Below, piece by piece: positions 1 to 8,706 of a stretch of 64,000 nt of DNA (its first letter is position 1; each line of letters begins with the position of its first letter). The position numbers were made by a program, and so were the translations under genes. The notes under the pieces were generated by a model. It was given only the letters and a program-made list of their open reading frames with translations, was not told the DNA's origin and did not search any database. The stretch comes from CAKZQX01 sp034436755 (GTDB lineage: Bacteria > Chloroflexota > Chloroflexia > Chloroflexales > Chloroflexaceae): positions 124,001-188,000 of the forward strand of contig DAOTVB010000201.1 of the NCBI GenBank assembly GCA_034436755.1, in the 5' to 3' direction.

Positions 1-84
1 GCATACGCCCTTGCTTGTGCTGTACCGTGAGTGAGATGGTAGCACAAAGCGCGAGGGGGCGCAACCATAATGTAACTTTACCTG

Positions 85-287
85 ACACGCGTTACGCGAT
101 GGTTCATCAAACCGGGCGTTTCATCCAGAGAATGGCAGCATCGCCTGCGGCAGCATGGTACTTCTTTTTTCTTTTTTCAAAAAAATTCACGTTGTGAATT
201 TTTTTGAAAAAAGATCGGGTCTCTGCCACAGGCGAAACGAGCTTCCATCGGGTGAAACATCCGGTTTGCTGTCAACTACGTACCTCC
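85..287. repeat. Palindromic dispersed element, copy A
   Basis: The left terminal repeat is at 85-100 and a degenerate right end is near 275-287. The central hairpin has a perfect 20-bp stem (171-190 with 194-213) and a 3-nt loop. The GC-rich arm before the hairpin (CGCCTGCGGCAGCATGGTAC) is the reverse complement of the downstream arm of the other copies, so copy A is inverted relative to them. It fills most of the gene-free first 370 bases. No open frame in it looks real. Confidence 0.8.
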
Positions 288-298
288 TGTATCTGACT

Positions 299-328
299 TT
301 GCAAATAATCAGGTAATGTTAGTATGCT
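299..328 (+). promoter_or_regulatory. Possible sigma-70 promoter for the two-component pair
   Basis: TTGCAA (299-304) is followed after 18 bases by TATGCT (323-328), about 45 bases before the kinase ATG. The match is moderate. No clear ribosome binding site precedes the ATG. Confidence 0.4.
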
Positions 329-373
329 AGAATTGAAACAGCGACCGCATTCAGGATAAACCAGACGCACATC

Positions 374-1993
374 ATGGCGATTGAAGACGAAGCCGGCACA
401 ACCTTACCGACCGAGAATGCGGCCCTGCGCCGGCGGATTGCCGAACTTGAGCAGGAAATTGCCGCACTTCAGACGAACACCGCGCAGGCACTGAGTGAGA
501 GCGAGGCGCGCTACCGCACGCTGGTCGAAACCTCGCCCGGGGCAATTCTGCTGACCGACCTGGATGGAACGATCCACTTCTGCAATGGGCAGGCGGCGCA
601 CCTATTCGGGTATGCCTCCGTTGATGACCTCTGCGGTAAAAATGGCGCTGACCTGATCGTGTTTGACCCGCTGGCCCCCGGTATTCTGGCCCAGGCCCGG
701 CGGATTGCCGCATCGGGCAACCTGCGGAATATCGAGTACACCCTGCGGCGCAGCGATGGCAGCCGCTTTCCGGCTGAGGTCAGCAGTTCGGTCATCACGA
801 ATGCCGCGGAAATGCCAATCGCGTTAACCATCGTTGTGCATGATATCAGCGAACGCAAGCAGGCTGAGTTAGCCCTGGTGGACGCCTATCACCATCTGGA
901 AGAACTGAATGAGCATGTGAGCCACAGCCGCAACCTGCTCCAGGCGGTCTTTGATGGCCTGGATGATGGGTTGGTCTTGCTCGATAGTGACGGCACGGTA
1001 CGCGCGGTCAATCGTGCGCTGGCGGCCTGGCTGGGCAGCACCCCGCAGAAGCTGGTCGGGCAAAACTGGGCCACACTCTATCCCCGCCTTGCTCCGGATT
1101 TTCCCAACAACCTGGCGCTGAGTCCGGCCGATGAGCGCAAACGCTACCGGCATACCCGCTACCTGAACCTCGATGGCGAGACACGCATTCTCGATGTCGA
1201 GACAATCGCCCTGAAAAATACCGCCGATGCTGACCGACAACTGATTGTGCATATCACTGATGTCACCGATATGGTGCAGTTGCAGGCGCGCATTATCGAG
1301 AACGAGCGCTTTGCGGCCAACGGACGATTAGCGGCGAGTGTGGCCCACGAGATCAATACGCCGCTGCAATCGCTCCAGACCGCGCTCGGACTGGCGCGCA
1401 AGATGACCGATCCGGATGAGCGTGATATGTTTCTGACGCATGCGCAGGAGGAGATCCAGCGTGTGGCCGGGATTGTACGCCAGTTGCTCGATCTCTACCG
1501 ACCCGCAGCAGCAACCTCCGGCATGATGGATGTCAATGCGCTGATCGAGCGGTTGCTCCTGCTGATCAACAAGCGGCTCAAGGATCAGCGCATTCACGCC
1601 GAGTGTAACCTGGCTCCCGACCTGCCGACTGTGCCGGGACGTTCTAATGAGATAACGCAGGTGCTGCTCAACCTGATGGTCAACGCCATTGAAGCCATGC
1701 CCGACGGTGGCCGACTTCAGATACAGACGTGCCTGACCGCTGCGGAACAGCGTGGCCTGGTTATCCGCATCAGCGACACGGGCCGGGGGATTGCGCCACA
1801 TCTCCAGCAGCGCATCTTTGAGCCGTTTGTCACCACGCGGGAGGGCGGCACCGGCCTGGGCCTGACCATCAGTTCTCAGATTGTCACGCAACATGGCGGT
1901 ACAATTACCCTGGAGAGCCAGATGGACGTCGGCAGTACGTTTAGCGTCACCCTGCCACTTACCGCGCCGACGCATACGGAGGTGTCCACATGA
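374..1993 (+). CDS. PAS-domain sensor histidine kinase
   Basis: A 539-residue soluble sensor kinase expected to autophosphorylate and pass phosphate to the response regulator that overlaps its stop codon. A short N-terminal coiled coil (about 15-45) precedes two PAS domains (about 45-165 and 185-300). The dimerisation/phosphoacceptor segment contains SVAHEINTPLQSL with His325. The HATPase_c domain shows an N box (VLLNLMVNAIEAM), DTGRGIA and GGTGLGL near the C terminus. No membrane segment or signal peptide is visible, so it probably senses a cytoplasmic cue through PAS. The ATG at 374 has a poor Shine-Dalgarno sequence but is the only start that keeps the coiled coil. The signal sensed is unknown. 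Confidence 0.9.
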   Translation: MAIEDEAGTTLPTENAALRRRIAELEQEIAALQTNTAQALSESEARYRTLVETSPGAILLTDLDGTIHFCNGQAAHLFGYASVDDLCGKNGADLIVFDPLAPGILAQARRIAASGNLRNIEYTLRRSDGSRFPAEVSSSVITNAAEMPIALTIVVHDISERKQAELALVDAYHHLEELNEHVSHSRNLLQAVFDGLDDGLVLLDSDGTVRAVNRALAAWLGSTPQKLVGQNWATLYPRLAPDFPNNLALSPADERKRYRHTRYLNLDGETRILDVETIALKNTADADRQLIVHITDVTDMVQLQARIIENERFAANGRLAASVAHEINTPLQSLQTALGLARKMTDPDERDMFLTHAQEEIQRVAGIVRQLLDLYRPAAATSGMMDVNALIERLLLLINKRLKDQRIHAECNLAPDLPTVPGRSNEITQVLLNLMVNAIEAMPDGGRLQIQTCLTAAEQRGLVIRISDTGRGIAPHLQQRIFEPFVTTREGGTGLGLTISSQIVTQHGGTITLESQMDVGSTFSVTLPLTAPTHTEVST

Positions 1994-2778
1994 AACAGCA
2001 CATCCTGCTGGTGGAAGATGATACCAAAGCCCGTAGCATGCTGGCCTACCTGCTGCAGCATAGCGGCTACCACGTCACGCAGGCTGCCAGTGGGGAAACC
2101 GCGCTTGATCTGCTGGAGCGCGAGTCGTTTATGGTTGTGTTGACCGATATTGTCATGGGCGATGTTGACGGTATCGAGGTGCTCCACACTGCGCGCTTGC
2201 AGAACTACCGGCCCGCCGTTATTCTCCTGACCGGGCATGGAACGCTAGAGTCCTGCCAGGCCGCATTACGCGCCGGTGCCTACGACTACCTGCTGAAACC
2301 ATGCATCGATGATGAACTGCTGGCCTGTGTCGCACGCGCGGTCGAGCATCAGCAGACCGAACAGCGGTTACGCGAAGCCGCCAGCCTGATCACCACGCTC
2401 TATCAGGCCGACACGCAGCGGATCAAACGTCCGGTGGACGATGCTTCCGACAATACACCACCAGTCCGCAAAATCCCCACACCGCTGCGAATCGGCGCGC
2501 TGCGCATCGGTGCCTCACGCAAAGATGTCACCCTGAATGAAAATCCCGTGCATGTCACCCCGATTGAATATACGCTGCTGTGCTGTCTGGCGGAAACGCC
2601 GGGCAGCGTACGCACCTACAGCGACATCGTCCGGTACACGCATGGATTGGAGACGGACGAGGCCGAAGCGCAGATCCTGCTGCGCGTGCATATCTCCAAC
2701 CTCCGCAAAAAGCTCTCCCCGGCCTACATCGTTAACAACCGTGGAACCGGCTATATGCTGGTCGATCCCAACCCATGA
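1990..2778 (+). CDS. Response regulator, receiver plus winged-helix DNA-binding domain
   Basis: A 262-residue OmpR-type regulator, the likely partner of the upstream kinase because the ATG overlaps the kinase stop by four bases (ATGA). The receiver domain (about 3-120) has acidic residues E9-D11, phosphoacceptor Asp53, Thr81 and Lys103. A linker of about 50 residues leads to a winged helix (about 170-260) ending in the typical IVNNRGTGYML wing. A heptamer tandem array starts six bases after its stop. The target genes are unknown; the closest candidates are the CheW-like and surface-protein genes downstream. Confidence 0.92.
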   Translation: MKQHILLVEDDTKARSMLAYLLQHSGYHVTQAASGETALDLLERESFMVVLTDIVMGDVDGIEVLHTARLQNYRPAVILLTGHGTLESCQAALRAGAYDYLLKPCIDDELLACVARAVEHQQTEQRLREAASLITTLYQADTQRIKRPVDDASDNTPPVRKIPTPLRIGALRIGASRKDVTLNENPVHVTPIEYTLLCCLAETPGSVRTYSDIVRYTHGLETDEAEAQILLRVHISNLRKKLSPAYIVNNRGTGYMLVDPNP

Positions 2779-2783
2779 CTCAG

Positions 2784-2951
2784 AGCGCAAAGCGCAGAGC
2801 GCAGAGCGCAAAGCGCAGAGCGCAAAGCGCAAAGCGCAGAGCGCAAAGCGCAGAGCGCAAAGCGCAGAGCGCAAAGCGCAGAGCGCAAAGCGCAGAACGC
2901 AGAACGCGGAGCGCAAAGCGCAGAACGCAGAACGCGGAGCGCAAAGCGCAA
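2784..2951. repeat. Heptamer tandem array (AGCGCAR), about 24 units
   Basis: 168 bases made of the 7-bp unit AGCGCAA/AGCGCAG, with a few AACGCAG or AACGCGG variants, starting six bases after the response-regulator stop. Because the unit is 7 bp, both strands stay open in several frames, which yields spurious Arg/Ala/Gln/Ser/Lys proteins. It is probably a variable-number repeat. Confidence 0.9.
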
Positions 2952-2952
2952 C

Positions 2953-2980
2953 CTGTCCCCTGTCCCCTGTCCCCTGTCCC
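2953..2980. repeat. Four tandem copies of CTGTCCC
   Basis: Four exact 7-bp units abut the AGCGCAR array. It is a second, unrelated heptamer repeat in the same intergenic space. The rest of the gap to the CheW-like gene (2981-3146) is AT-richer and could hold its promoter, but no clear pair of hexamers was found. Confidence 0.85.
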
Positions 2981-3146
2981 CTCCTTTAACCTTATTTTGA
3001 GATTTATTCAGAAATCCGGAATATCTGAATAATTATCTTTACACTTCCCTCTATCTCTGAACCTCGGTAGTATCGTATGCTATCCCCTGCCCGCTGCTCA
3101 ACGTACGAATAAGTTAATCAAGGACATCCAGAACAAGAGAACAGTG

Positions 3147-3596
3147 ATGGAGCAGGACTATCTGTCGGATGACCCCGATACCCGGCGTATTCTCAACGAG
3201 TTGCAGTCAATGCTGACGCCACTGACGCCTGACGGCATTGACCCGGCGAGCGATACGATGGTGGTTTTCCAACTGGGATCTGAATGGTATAGCATTGCGG
3301 CCACCCGCGTGCGTACGATGTATCCGCTGGGAACCTACACGCCGCTGCCGCTGACCCATGCCTGTATCGTGGGCGTTGTCCTGCGTCAGGGGCATCGGTT
3401 GGTGGTGGTCGATATTCGGCCGCTGCTGGCGCTGCCCTGGGTGATGCCCCGCCCCGACGACATGCTGCTCCAGGTGATCCTGCCGGAGATGGAAGTCGGA
3501 CTGCTGGTCAATCGGGTGGTGGCCCCACCTGCTGGGCAGGTTTCTCAGGTTAATGCGCCCTATTCTGATACAGCAGACAGCGCATATCGCACATAG
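3147..3596 (+). CDS. Short CheW-like domain protein
   Basis: A 149-residue protein whose central part (VVFQLGSEWYSIAATRVRTM, then the GVVLRQGHRLVVVDIRPLLALP region) fits the CheW fold, a scaffold coupling receptors to CheA-type kinases. ATG at 3147 is preferred to the GTG just upstream. The C terminus (after about residue 125) lacks the usual final beta strands of CheW and ends in a polar tail. In another frame just beyond, around 3580-3660, the translation contains ATLLVDLPLCASI, which resembles the missing CheW strand, so a frameshift near 3580 is possible. No CheA or receptor is nearby. Confidence 0.6.
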   Translation: MEQDYLSDDPDTRRILNELQSMLTPLTPDGIDPASDTMVVFQLGSEWYSIAATRVRTMYPLGTYTPLPLTHACIVGVVLRQGHRLVVVDIRPLLALPWVMPRPDDMLLQVILPEMEVGLLVNRVVAPPAGQVSQVNAPYSDTADSAYRT

Positions 3597-3865
3597 TTGC
3601 GTTAAACCCGGATATACCCGCTCTGTGCGCAGCAATTGCTACCCTGCTTGTAGATCTACCGCTGTGCGCGAGTATCTGGATACCGTATCTGTCAGTTGTG
3701 ACCCGAAGGAGGTGGTTGCATAGTTTCATCCGACAAGGACCGGGTACACCCATAATCAGGATAATCCCTGATGGTCTGATCGCTCTGGCTCAATGGTTTA
3801 CCATACCGTTATTTTTGCATTGTTGTCAGAAGGTTGCTCTACAATTCTAAGGGGGAATGCTAAGG

Positions 3866-6544
3866 ATGCACAACATGACACAACGAATCGCACGCGTGCT
3901 TGCTATGCTGGTTACGCTGCTGCTCGTCCTGGAGGGAGCGGTCAGCAGCGCACCGCGAACGGTCGCCGCTCAGGAGACAGATGTCACGATCTTTGACGCC
4001 AACTTTGACTCCACACCCACCGGTCTATTGACCGTCGGAACGCCACTGAGCGTTGATGTCGGCAGCGTTGTCGCCACAGCGCTCCCGGTGGCGATTGTCA
4101 CCGGTCCGAACGTCAGCGGGCGGGCGCTGGAGGTGAGCGGCAGCAGCACGGGCAGCGGTGTCGCCGAACTTCGCTTTGCCGACATGCCCACTTCCGCGAG
4201 CGAAGTACGTATCCAGGCCGACTTTACCGCCGGCATCACCAGTGTGAATGGCGCGCGGATCGAACTGCGCGGCGGCGACACGTTTGAACTCTTCCGCTTC
4301 GGCAATGGTGGGCAACTAACGCGGGGCGGCAGCGCGGTGGGCCTCTCCTACGCCACCGGCAGCGCGGTTCGCCTGGATGCCACCCTGAATTTTGCTCAGG
4401 GCACGGCCGATATCACCCTGATGAGTGGTGGCAGCAGTGTTGATCTGACCGGCGTTAGCCTGCCGGGTGGACTAACCTTCGCCGTGCTCGATCATCTGCG
4501 GGTCAGTACCGAGTCCTTCGAGGGTGAATACACCATCGATGATGTCACGGTTGTGGCTGCCTCTACGGGCAGTGATGACGATGACGACGATGATAACGGC
4601 GATGATGACGGCGATGATGACGGCGATGATGACGAAGACGACGATGACGACGAGGACGATGATGACCGGACGGTCTGTGAGAACCGGCGCGTCTTCACTG
4701 CGTCATTTGACGATGCTCCGGTTGGTGTCCTGACGGTTGATACGGAACTGGATGTTGACCTGGGCAGTGTCGTTGCAACCTCCGCCCCAGTTGCGATTGT
4801 TACGGGCGCAGGCGTAGAAGGTCAGGCGCTGGCAGTGGACGGCAGCAGCGCGGGTAGCGGATCGGCCCTGCTGCGCTTCCGGAACTACCCTGATGGTATC
4901 CCCAACGCCGCCAACAGCCGTCGCTTTGACCTGCGCATCCAGGCCGATTTTACCGCCGATACGACCGACGTTTCCGGCGCAACGGTGGGCCTGGAACTGG
5001 AAGACGGCACCTTCTTTGAACTTTTCACATTTGGCGCAAACGGCGTTCTGACTCGGAATGGGCAGAGCCTGAATATTACCTACACGGCAGGTAGCCGCGT
5101 AGAACTCGATGCCAGTTTGCAACTCAACCGGGGTACGCTGCTGCTCAAACTGGAGAGCGGTGGCAGTGAAATCGAGGTTTCGGGTATTGATATTCCCAGC
5201 GCCTTCAAGCCCCGGAGCATTAACCAGCTTCGCTTTGAAACCGAAGCGCGCACTGGTGCCTACACCATCGACAATGTTGCGATCCGGGTGGAGTGTGTGC
5301 CGCGTGATGACGACGACGACGATGACGATGACGACGACGATGATGACGAGCCGGCCGTGATCGTTATCGACCAGCCCGATGTCAACATTGAGGTTATCAA
5401 CAACATCACCTTCGTCAACTTCGAAATGACCATCAACAACATCGGTGGCGAGGCCGAGAATGTTGTCCTGGTTATCGATGCAGGCGATCAACTTGAATTG
5501 GCGGACCTCAGCTTCCTGGAAGGCATTGGCTATGTTGTTGAGATTGTCGATGGGCAGATTCTGATTGGCCTGGGGCAAAACAACATTATCATTGAGCAGG
5601 GCACGCTCAAACTCAAGTTCAAGTTCCAACTCAAGGTCCAGGGGAACCAGGAAGAGCTGCAGATCAAACTGGACTTCAAGCTGCGCTATGAGGATAGCGA
5701 TGGCCTTCAGGAAGTGGACGCACTGACACTGGATACTGTTATCCCGCCGGCGGAGATTGTGCCGGTGCTGCTGGGCAGCTACCCGCGCCTCTCGATTGAC
5801 CGCATTGATGTGCGCTTCCGGACGCGCTGGGAGCAGGGCGGCGGGCTGCGCATCTATGGACTGCCGCTGACCGAGGCGATTGTGCTGGAGTCGGGCATCG
5901 TGGTGCAATACTTTGAGCGCATGCGCTTTGAGTATCACCCGGAACTGGCCGGCACGGAGTTTGAAGTGCTGCTCGGCCTGCTGGCGGTCGAACTGGGCTA
6001 CCGTGAGCCCCCGCTGCCGGCACCGGATGCGGACGATCCGGACGCAGAGTGGTACTTTGTGGCGACGGGTCACTATATCGCCCCGCCATTCCGCACCTTC
6101 TGGCTGACCCAGGGCGGGTTGCTGACCTTTGGCTACCCGATTGGCGCAGCCTTCCAGGACGAGAATGGGCGGCTGGTGCAATATTTCGAGCGGACGAAGC
6201 TGGAACTGCACCCGGAACTGGCCGGCACCGAATATGAGATTCTGCTGGGCTTCCTGGGTGAGCGGGTGCTGATCCTGTTCGGGCTCGAAGGTCCGGACGA
6301 TGATGACGACACCGACGAGCCGGTGGCAACCGCCACCCCGGAAGTGACAGCAACCGCCACCCCGGAGGTAACGGTCACTGCCACCCCGGAGGTAACGGCC
6401 ACTGCCACCCCGGAGGTAACGGCTACGGCCACTGCCACCCCGGAAGTGACCGCCACCGCAACGGCAACGCCGGAAGCTACGCCGACCGCTTCGCCGACGC
6501 CGTCCGACGATGATGATGACGATGACGATGACGATGACGGGTAA
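3866..6544 (+). CDS. Large secreted surface protein with Asp-rich linkers
   Basis: About 892 residues. A signal peptide with hydrophobic core LAMLVTLLLVLEGAV is followed by a likely cleavage after VAA. Two related beta-rich domains follow (about 40-230 and 268-478), probably concanavalin/LamG-like. They are separated by an Asp/Gly run (about 235-266), and a second Asp run follows the second domain (about 480-495). Next comes a hydrophobic-strand domain (about 497-630), then two copies of a Chloroflexi-type repeat with YFER...HPELAGTE (about 640-710 and 728-808), TATPEVT repeats (about 820-878) and an Asp-only tail. ATG 3866 sits 10 bases after GGGGG. The Asp runs may bind calcium. No sortase signal or membrane anchor is seen. 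Function unknown; probably cell-surface or extracellular. Confidence 0.8.
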   Translation: MHNMTQRIARVLAMLVTLLLVLEGAVSSAPRTVAAQETDVTIFDANFDSTPTGLLTVGTPLSVDVGSVVATALPVAIVTGPNVSGRALEVSGSSTGSGVAELRFADMPTSASEVRIQADFTAGITSVNGARIELRGGDTFELFRFGNGGQLTRGGSAVGLSYATGSAVRLDATLNFAQGTADITLMSGGSSVDLTGVSLPGGLTFAVLDHLRVSTESFEGEYTIDDVTVVAASTGSDDDDDDDNGDDDGDDDGDDDEDDDDDEDDDDRTVCENRRVFTASFDDAPVGVLTVDTELDVDLGSVVATSAPVAIVTGAGVEGQALAVDGSSAGSGSALLRFRNYPDGIPNAANSRRFDLRIQADFTADTTDVSGATVGLELEDGTFFELFTFGANGVLTRNGQSLNITYTAGSRVELDASLQLNRGTLLLKLESGGSEIEVSGIDIPSAFKPRSINQLRFETEARTGAYTIDNVAIRVECVPRDDDDDDDDDDDDDDEPAVIVIDQPDVNIEVINNITFVNFEMTINNIGGEAENVVLVIDAGDQLELADLSFLEGIGYVVEIVDGQILIGLGQNNIIIEQGTLKLKFKFQLKVQGNQEELQIKLDFKLRYEDSDGLQEVDALTLDTVIPPAEIVPVLLGSYPRLSIDRIDVRFRTRWEQGGGLRIYGLPLTEAIVLESGIVVQYFERMRFEYHPELAGTEFEVLLGLLAVELGYREPPLPAPDADDPDAEWYFVATGHYIAPPFRTFWLTQGGLLTFGYPIGAAFQDENGRLVQYFERTKLELHPELAGTEYEILLGFLGERVLILFGLEGPDDDDDTDEPVATATPEVTATATPEVTVTATPEVTATATPEVTATATATPEVTATATATPEATPTASPTPSDDDDDDDDDDDG

Positions 6545-6558
6545 CGCTTGAGGAGCAG

Positions 6559-6600
6559 CGGGTGGGGTTGGTCACTGTGACCAACCCCACCCGTTTTGTT
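6559..6600 (+). terminator. Strong intrinsic terminator after the surface protein
   Basis: A perfect 17-bp inverted repeat (6559-6575 with 6577-6593), separated by one base and followed by TTTTGTT, sits 15 bases after the stop codon. Bases 6601-6886, up to the PMM gene, show nothing certain. Confidence 0.9.
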
Positions 6601-6886
6601 GATCGGCTCAGGCGAGATACACATCCGCTGCCACCGGCCCATCAACCAGCGGGAAACTACCCCACCGCGATCATTTTTCCTGTTAAGCTTCGTTCAACAC
6701 AGCCATGCCTACAAATGTACCGGACCCCGTCTGATACCTTGCACCATTGTGCTCAATGTTGTACTATACCGCTTATACGATTATATGGTTCGATCAGGCA
6801 GTTGTGTGATATGCCGCAGGTGAGGAGCATTGGTATGCGGTCCAGGAGCCTGATGATCGTGCCACTCGCGATGCAGGGAGCAGACC

Positions 6887-8323
6887 ATGGTAGAGCGCGT
6901 CAACCCGGCCATCTTCCGTGCCTACGATATTCGTGGACTGGTAGATGTTGATCTGACGGATGCTACCCTGCAGACGCTGGGGCAGGCCATCGGCACCTAT
7001 TTTCGCCGTCTGGAGGGGCGTACGCTGGTTGTGGGGCGGGATGCGCGCCTCAGTTCACCCCGCTTCCAGGCGGTATGTATTGAAGGACTGCGCCGCACCG
7101 GGATTAATGTAATCGATATTGGTGAAGTACCGACGCCCCTGATGTATTTCGCCGTTGAGCATCTGCAGAGTGATGGCGGTCTGATCATCTCGGCAAGTCA
7201 TAATCCGCCGGAATATAACGGCATAAAACTCCGCCGTTCCCATCCGGTCTATGGCGGTGAGCCGTTCACCAGCGCGGCAGTGCAGGAAATTGAGCAGATT
7301 GCCAATGCGGGACATTTTGCCGAAGGTCACGGGACGCTGGCGCAGGTCACGGTTGATACGCTGTATGTGCAGAGTGTGGCCCGTCTGCTGCCGCTGCCGA
7401 CAATTGCTGTGGCGAATGGAGCACGCAAGCCGCGCGTGGTGCTGGACGGTGGCAACGGTGTCGCCGGTCCTGTCGCGCTCCGGACGCTGGAAGCGGTAGG
7501 TGCTGAGGTTATTCCCCTCTACATTGAACCCGATGGTCGCTTCCCGCACCATCATCCCGATCCGCTCAAAGCGGAGAATCTTCAGGATCTCAGTGCTGCG
7601 GTACGGCAGCATGAAGCCGATCTGGGGATTGCCCTGGATGGCGATGGCGACCGGCTCGGCGTTGTAGATGACCATGGCGCGGTTGTCTGGGCAGATCGCT
7701 ACCTGATTGTCCTGGCACGCTACTTGCTTGCCCGGCGTCAAGGGCCGGTGATCTTTGATGTAAAATGTAGTACTGTCCTGCCCGATGCGATACGTTCCCT
7801 GGGTGGAACACCAATGATGTGGAAGACCGGCTATTCCAATATTTCCGCCAAAATGCGCGAAACGGATGCAGTACTTGGTGGGGAGTTGAGCGGACATACC
7901 TTTTCAACCTTTCCTGGTCACTATTATGATGATGGTGCCTTCGCGGGCGCGCATCTGCTCTATGCTTTGGCCCAGCTCTATGCCGGCGGAGAGATTGCCG
8001 CACCCACGCTCTCGGCGGCCCTGGCACCCTATCCGGTGCTGCCGGCGCTACCCGAGGGACGCATCCCTTTCGCTGACGCAACGAAGTTTCAGGCCATTGC
8101 GTATGTGCGGTCACAATTTATTGACCAGTATCCACTGGTTGATATCGATGGCGTTCGGGTAGATTTTGGCGACGGCTGGGGATTGGTGCGCGCATCCAAT
8201 ACCGAGCCCGCGTTGACAACGCGCTTTGAGGCGGCAACTGAGGAGCGTCTCTCTGCTATTCGGGATCTGATGCTGGCAACCATTGCCGACTTTCGCGCAA
8301 CCGGCGGGAAGGTTGATCATTGA
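6887..8323 (+). CDS. Phosphomannomutase/phosphoglucomutase
   Basis: A 478-residue alpha-D-phosphohexomutase that interconverts hexose 6- and 1-phosphates, feeding sugar-nucleotide synthesis. The catalytic phosphoserine loop SASHNP has Ser104, and the metal-binding loop DGDGDR is at 251-256. The C-terminal phosphate-binding segment is RASNTEPALTTRFEA. Length fits the family. It heads a same-strand run with a dead paralogue, a CofD/YvcK-like protein and a GlmU-like protein, which points to envelope or exopolysaccharide precursor supply. Mannose versus glucose preference cannot be told from sequence. Confidence 0.93.
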   Translation: MVERVNPAIFRAYDIRGLVDVDLTDATLQTLGQAIGTYFRRLEGRTLVVGRDARLSSPRFQAVCIEGLRRTGINVIDIGEVPTPLMYFAVEHLQSDGGLIISASHNPPEYNGIKLRRSHPVYGGEPFTSAAVQEIEQIANAGHFAEGHGTLAQVTVDTLYVQSVARLLPLPTIAVANGARKPRVVLDGGNGVAGPVALRTLEAVGAEVIPLYIEPDGRFPHHHPDPLKAENLQDLSAAVRQHEADLGIALDGDGDRLGVVDDHGAVVWADRYLIVLARYLLARRQGPVIFDVKCSTVLPDAIRSLGGTPMMWKTGYSNISAKMRETDAVLGGELSGHTFSTFPGHYYDDGAFAGAHLLYALAQLYAGGEIAAPTLSAALAPYPVLPALPEGRIPFADATKFQAIAYVRSQFIDQYPLVDIDGVRVDFGDGWGLVRASNTEPALTTRFEAATEERLSAIRDLMLATIADFRATGGKVDH

Positions 8324-8521
8324 CACGCGTTACGCGGTGCGGACTGTTCCGGCCTCGGGCCAGACGCAAAAGCCGGTTTCGCCTGCAGCAGCATGATACT
8401 CTTTTGATCTGTTTCATAAAAATTCGCACATGCTGCAAATGTTTCATGAAACAGGATGTCCGATTCTACCCTGCCGGAGGCGGTAACCGCTTCCAAACGA
8501 GTGACCGCGTAAGTCGTGTCA
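8321..8521. repeat. Palindromic dispersed element, copy B
   Basis: Left terminal repeat TGACACGCGTTACGCGGT at 8321-8338; right terminal repeat ACCGCGTAAGTCGTGTCA at 8504-8521. The central hairpin (8411-8452) is imperfect here. The left end overlaps the PMM stop codon. It occupies about half of the gap before the next gene; 8522-8706 contains nothing recognisable. Confidence 0.82.
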
Positions 8522-8706
8522 TTGAACGCTGTTGATCGTGGGGCGTGTGATTGTCGCAGCAGGCACTGCTCTGCCGGCAGCAATCGGCCACGGAGTATGT
8601 TACGCGTCGTTTCTGTCTTGAACCGCACGGAATAGCGCGTGTGAGTGAACTATCTGCCTGGATGCGGTGAACCAGGCAGCTTATTTCAGGTAGTGCAAGG
8701 GCTTTT

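Noticed and set aside
2784..2951. Possible CRISPR array
   Set aside because: The units are directly adjacent heptamers with no spacers and no cas genes nearby; the same holds for 43787-43914.
4703..6211. Long open frame on the minus strand inside the surface-protein gene
   Set aside because: It is a shadow of the Asp-rich plus-strand gene. No family features and no ribosome site are seen.
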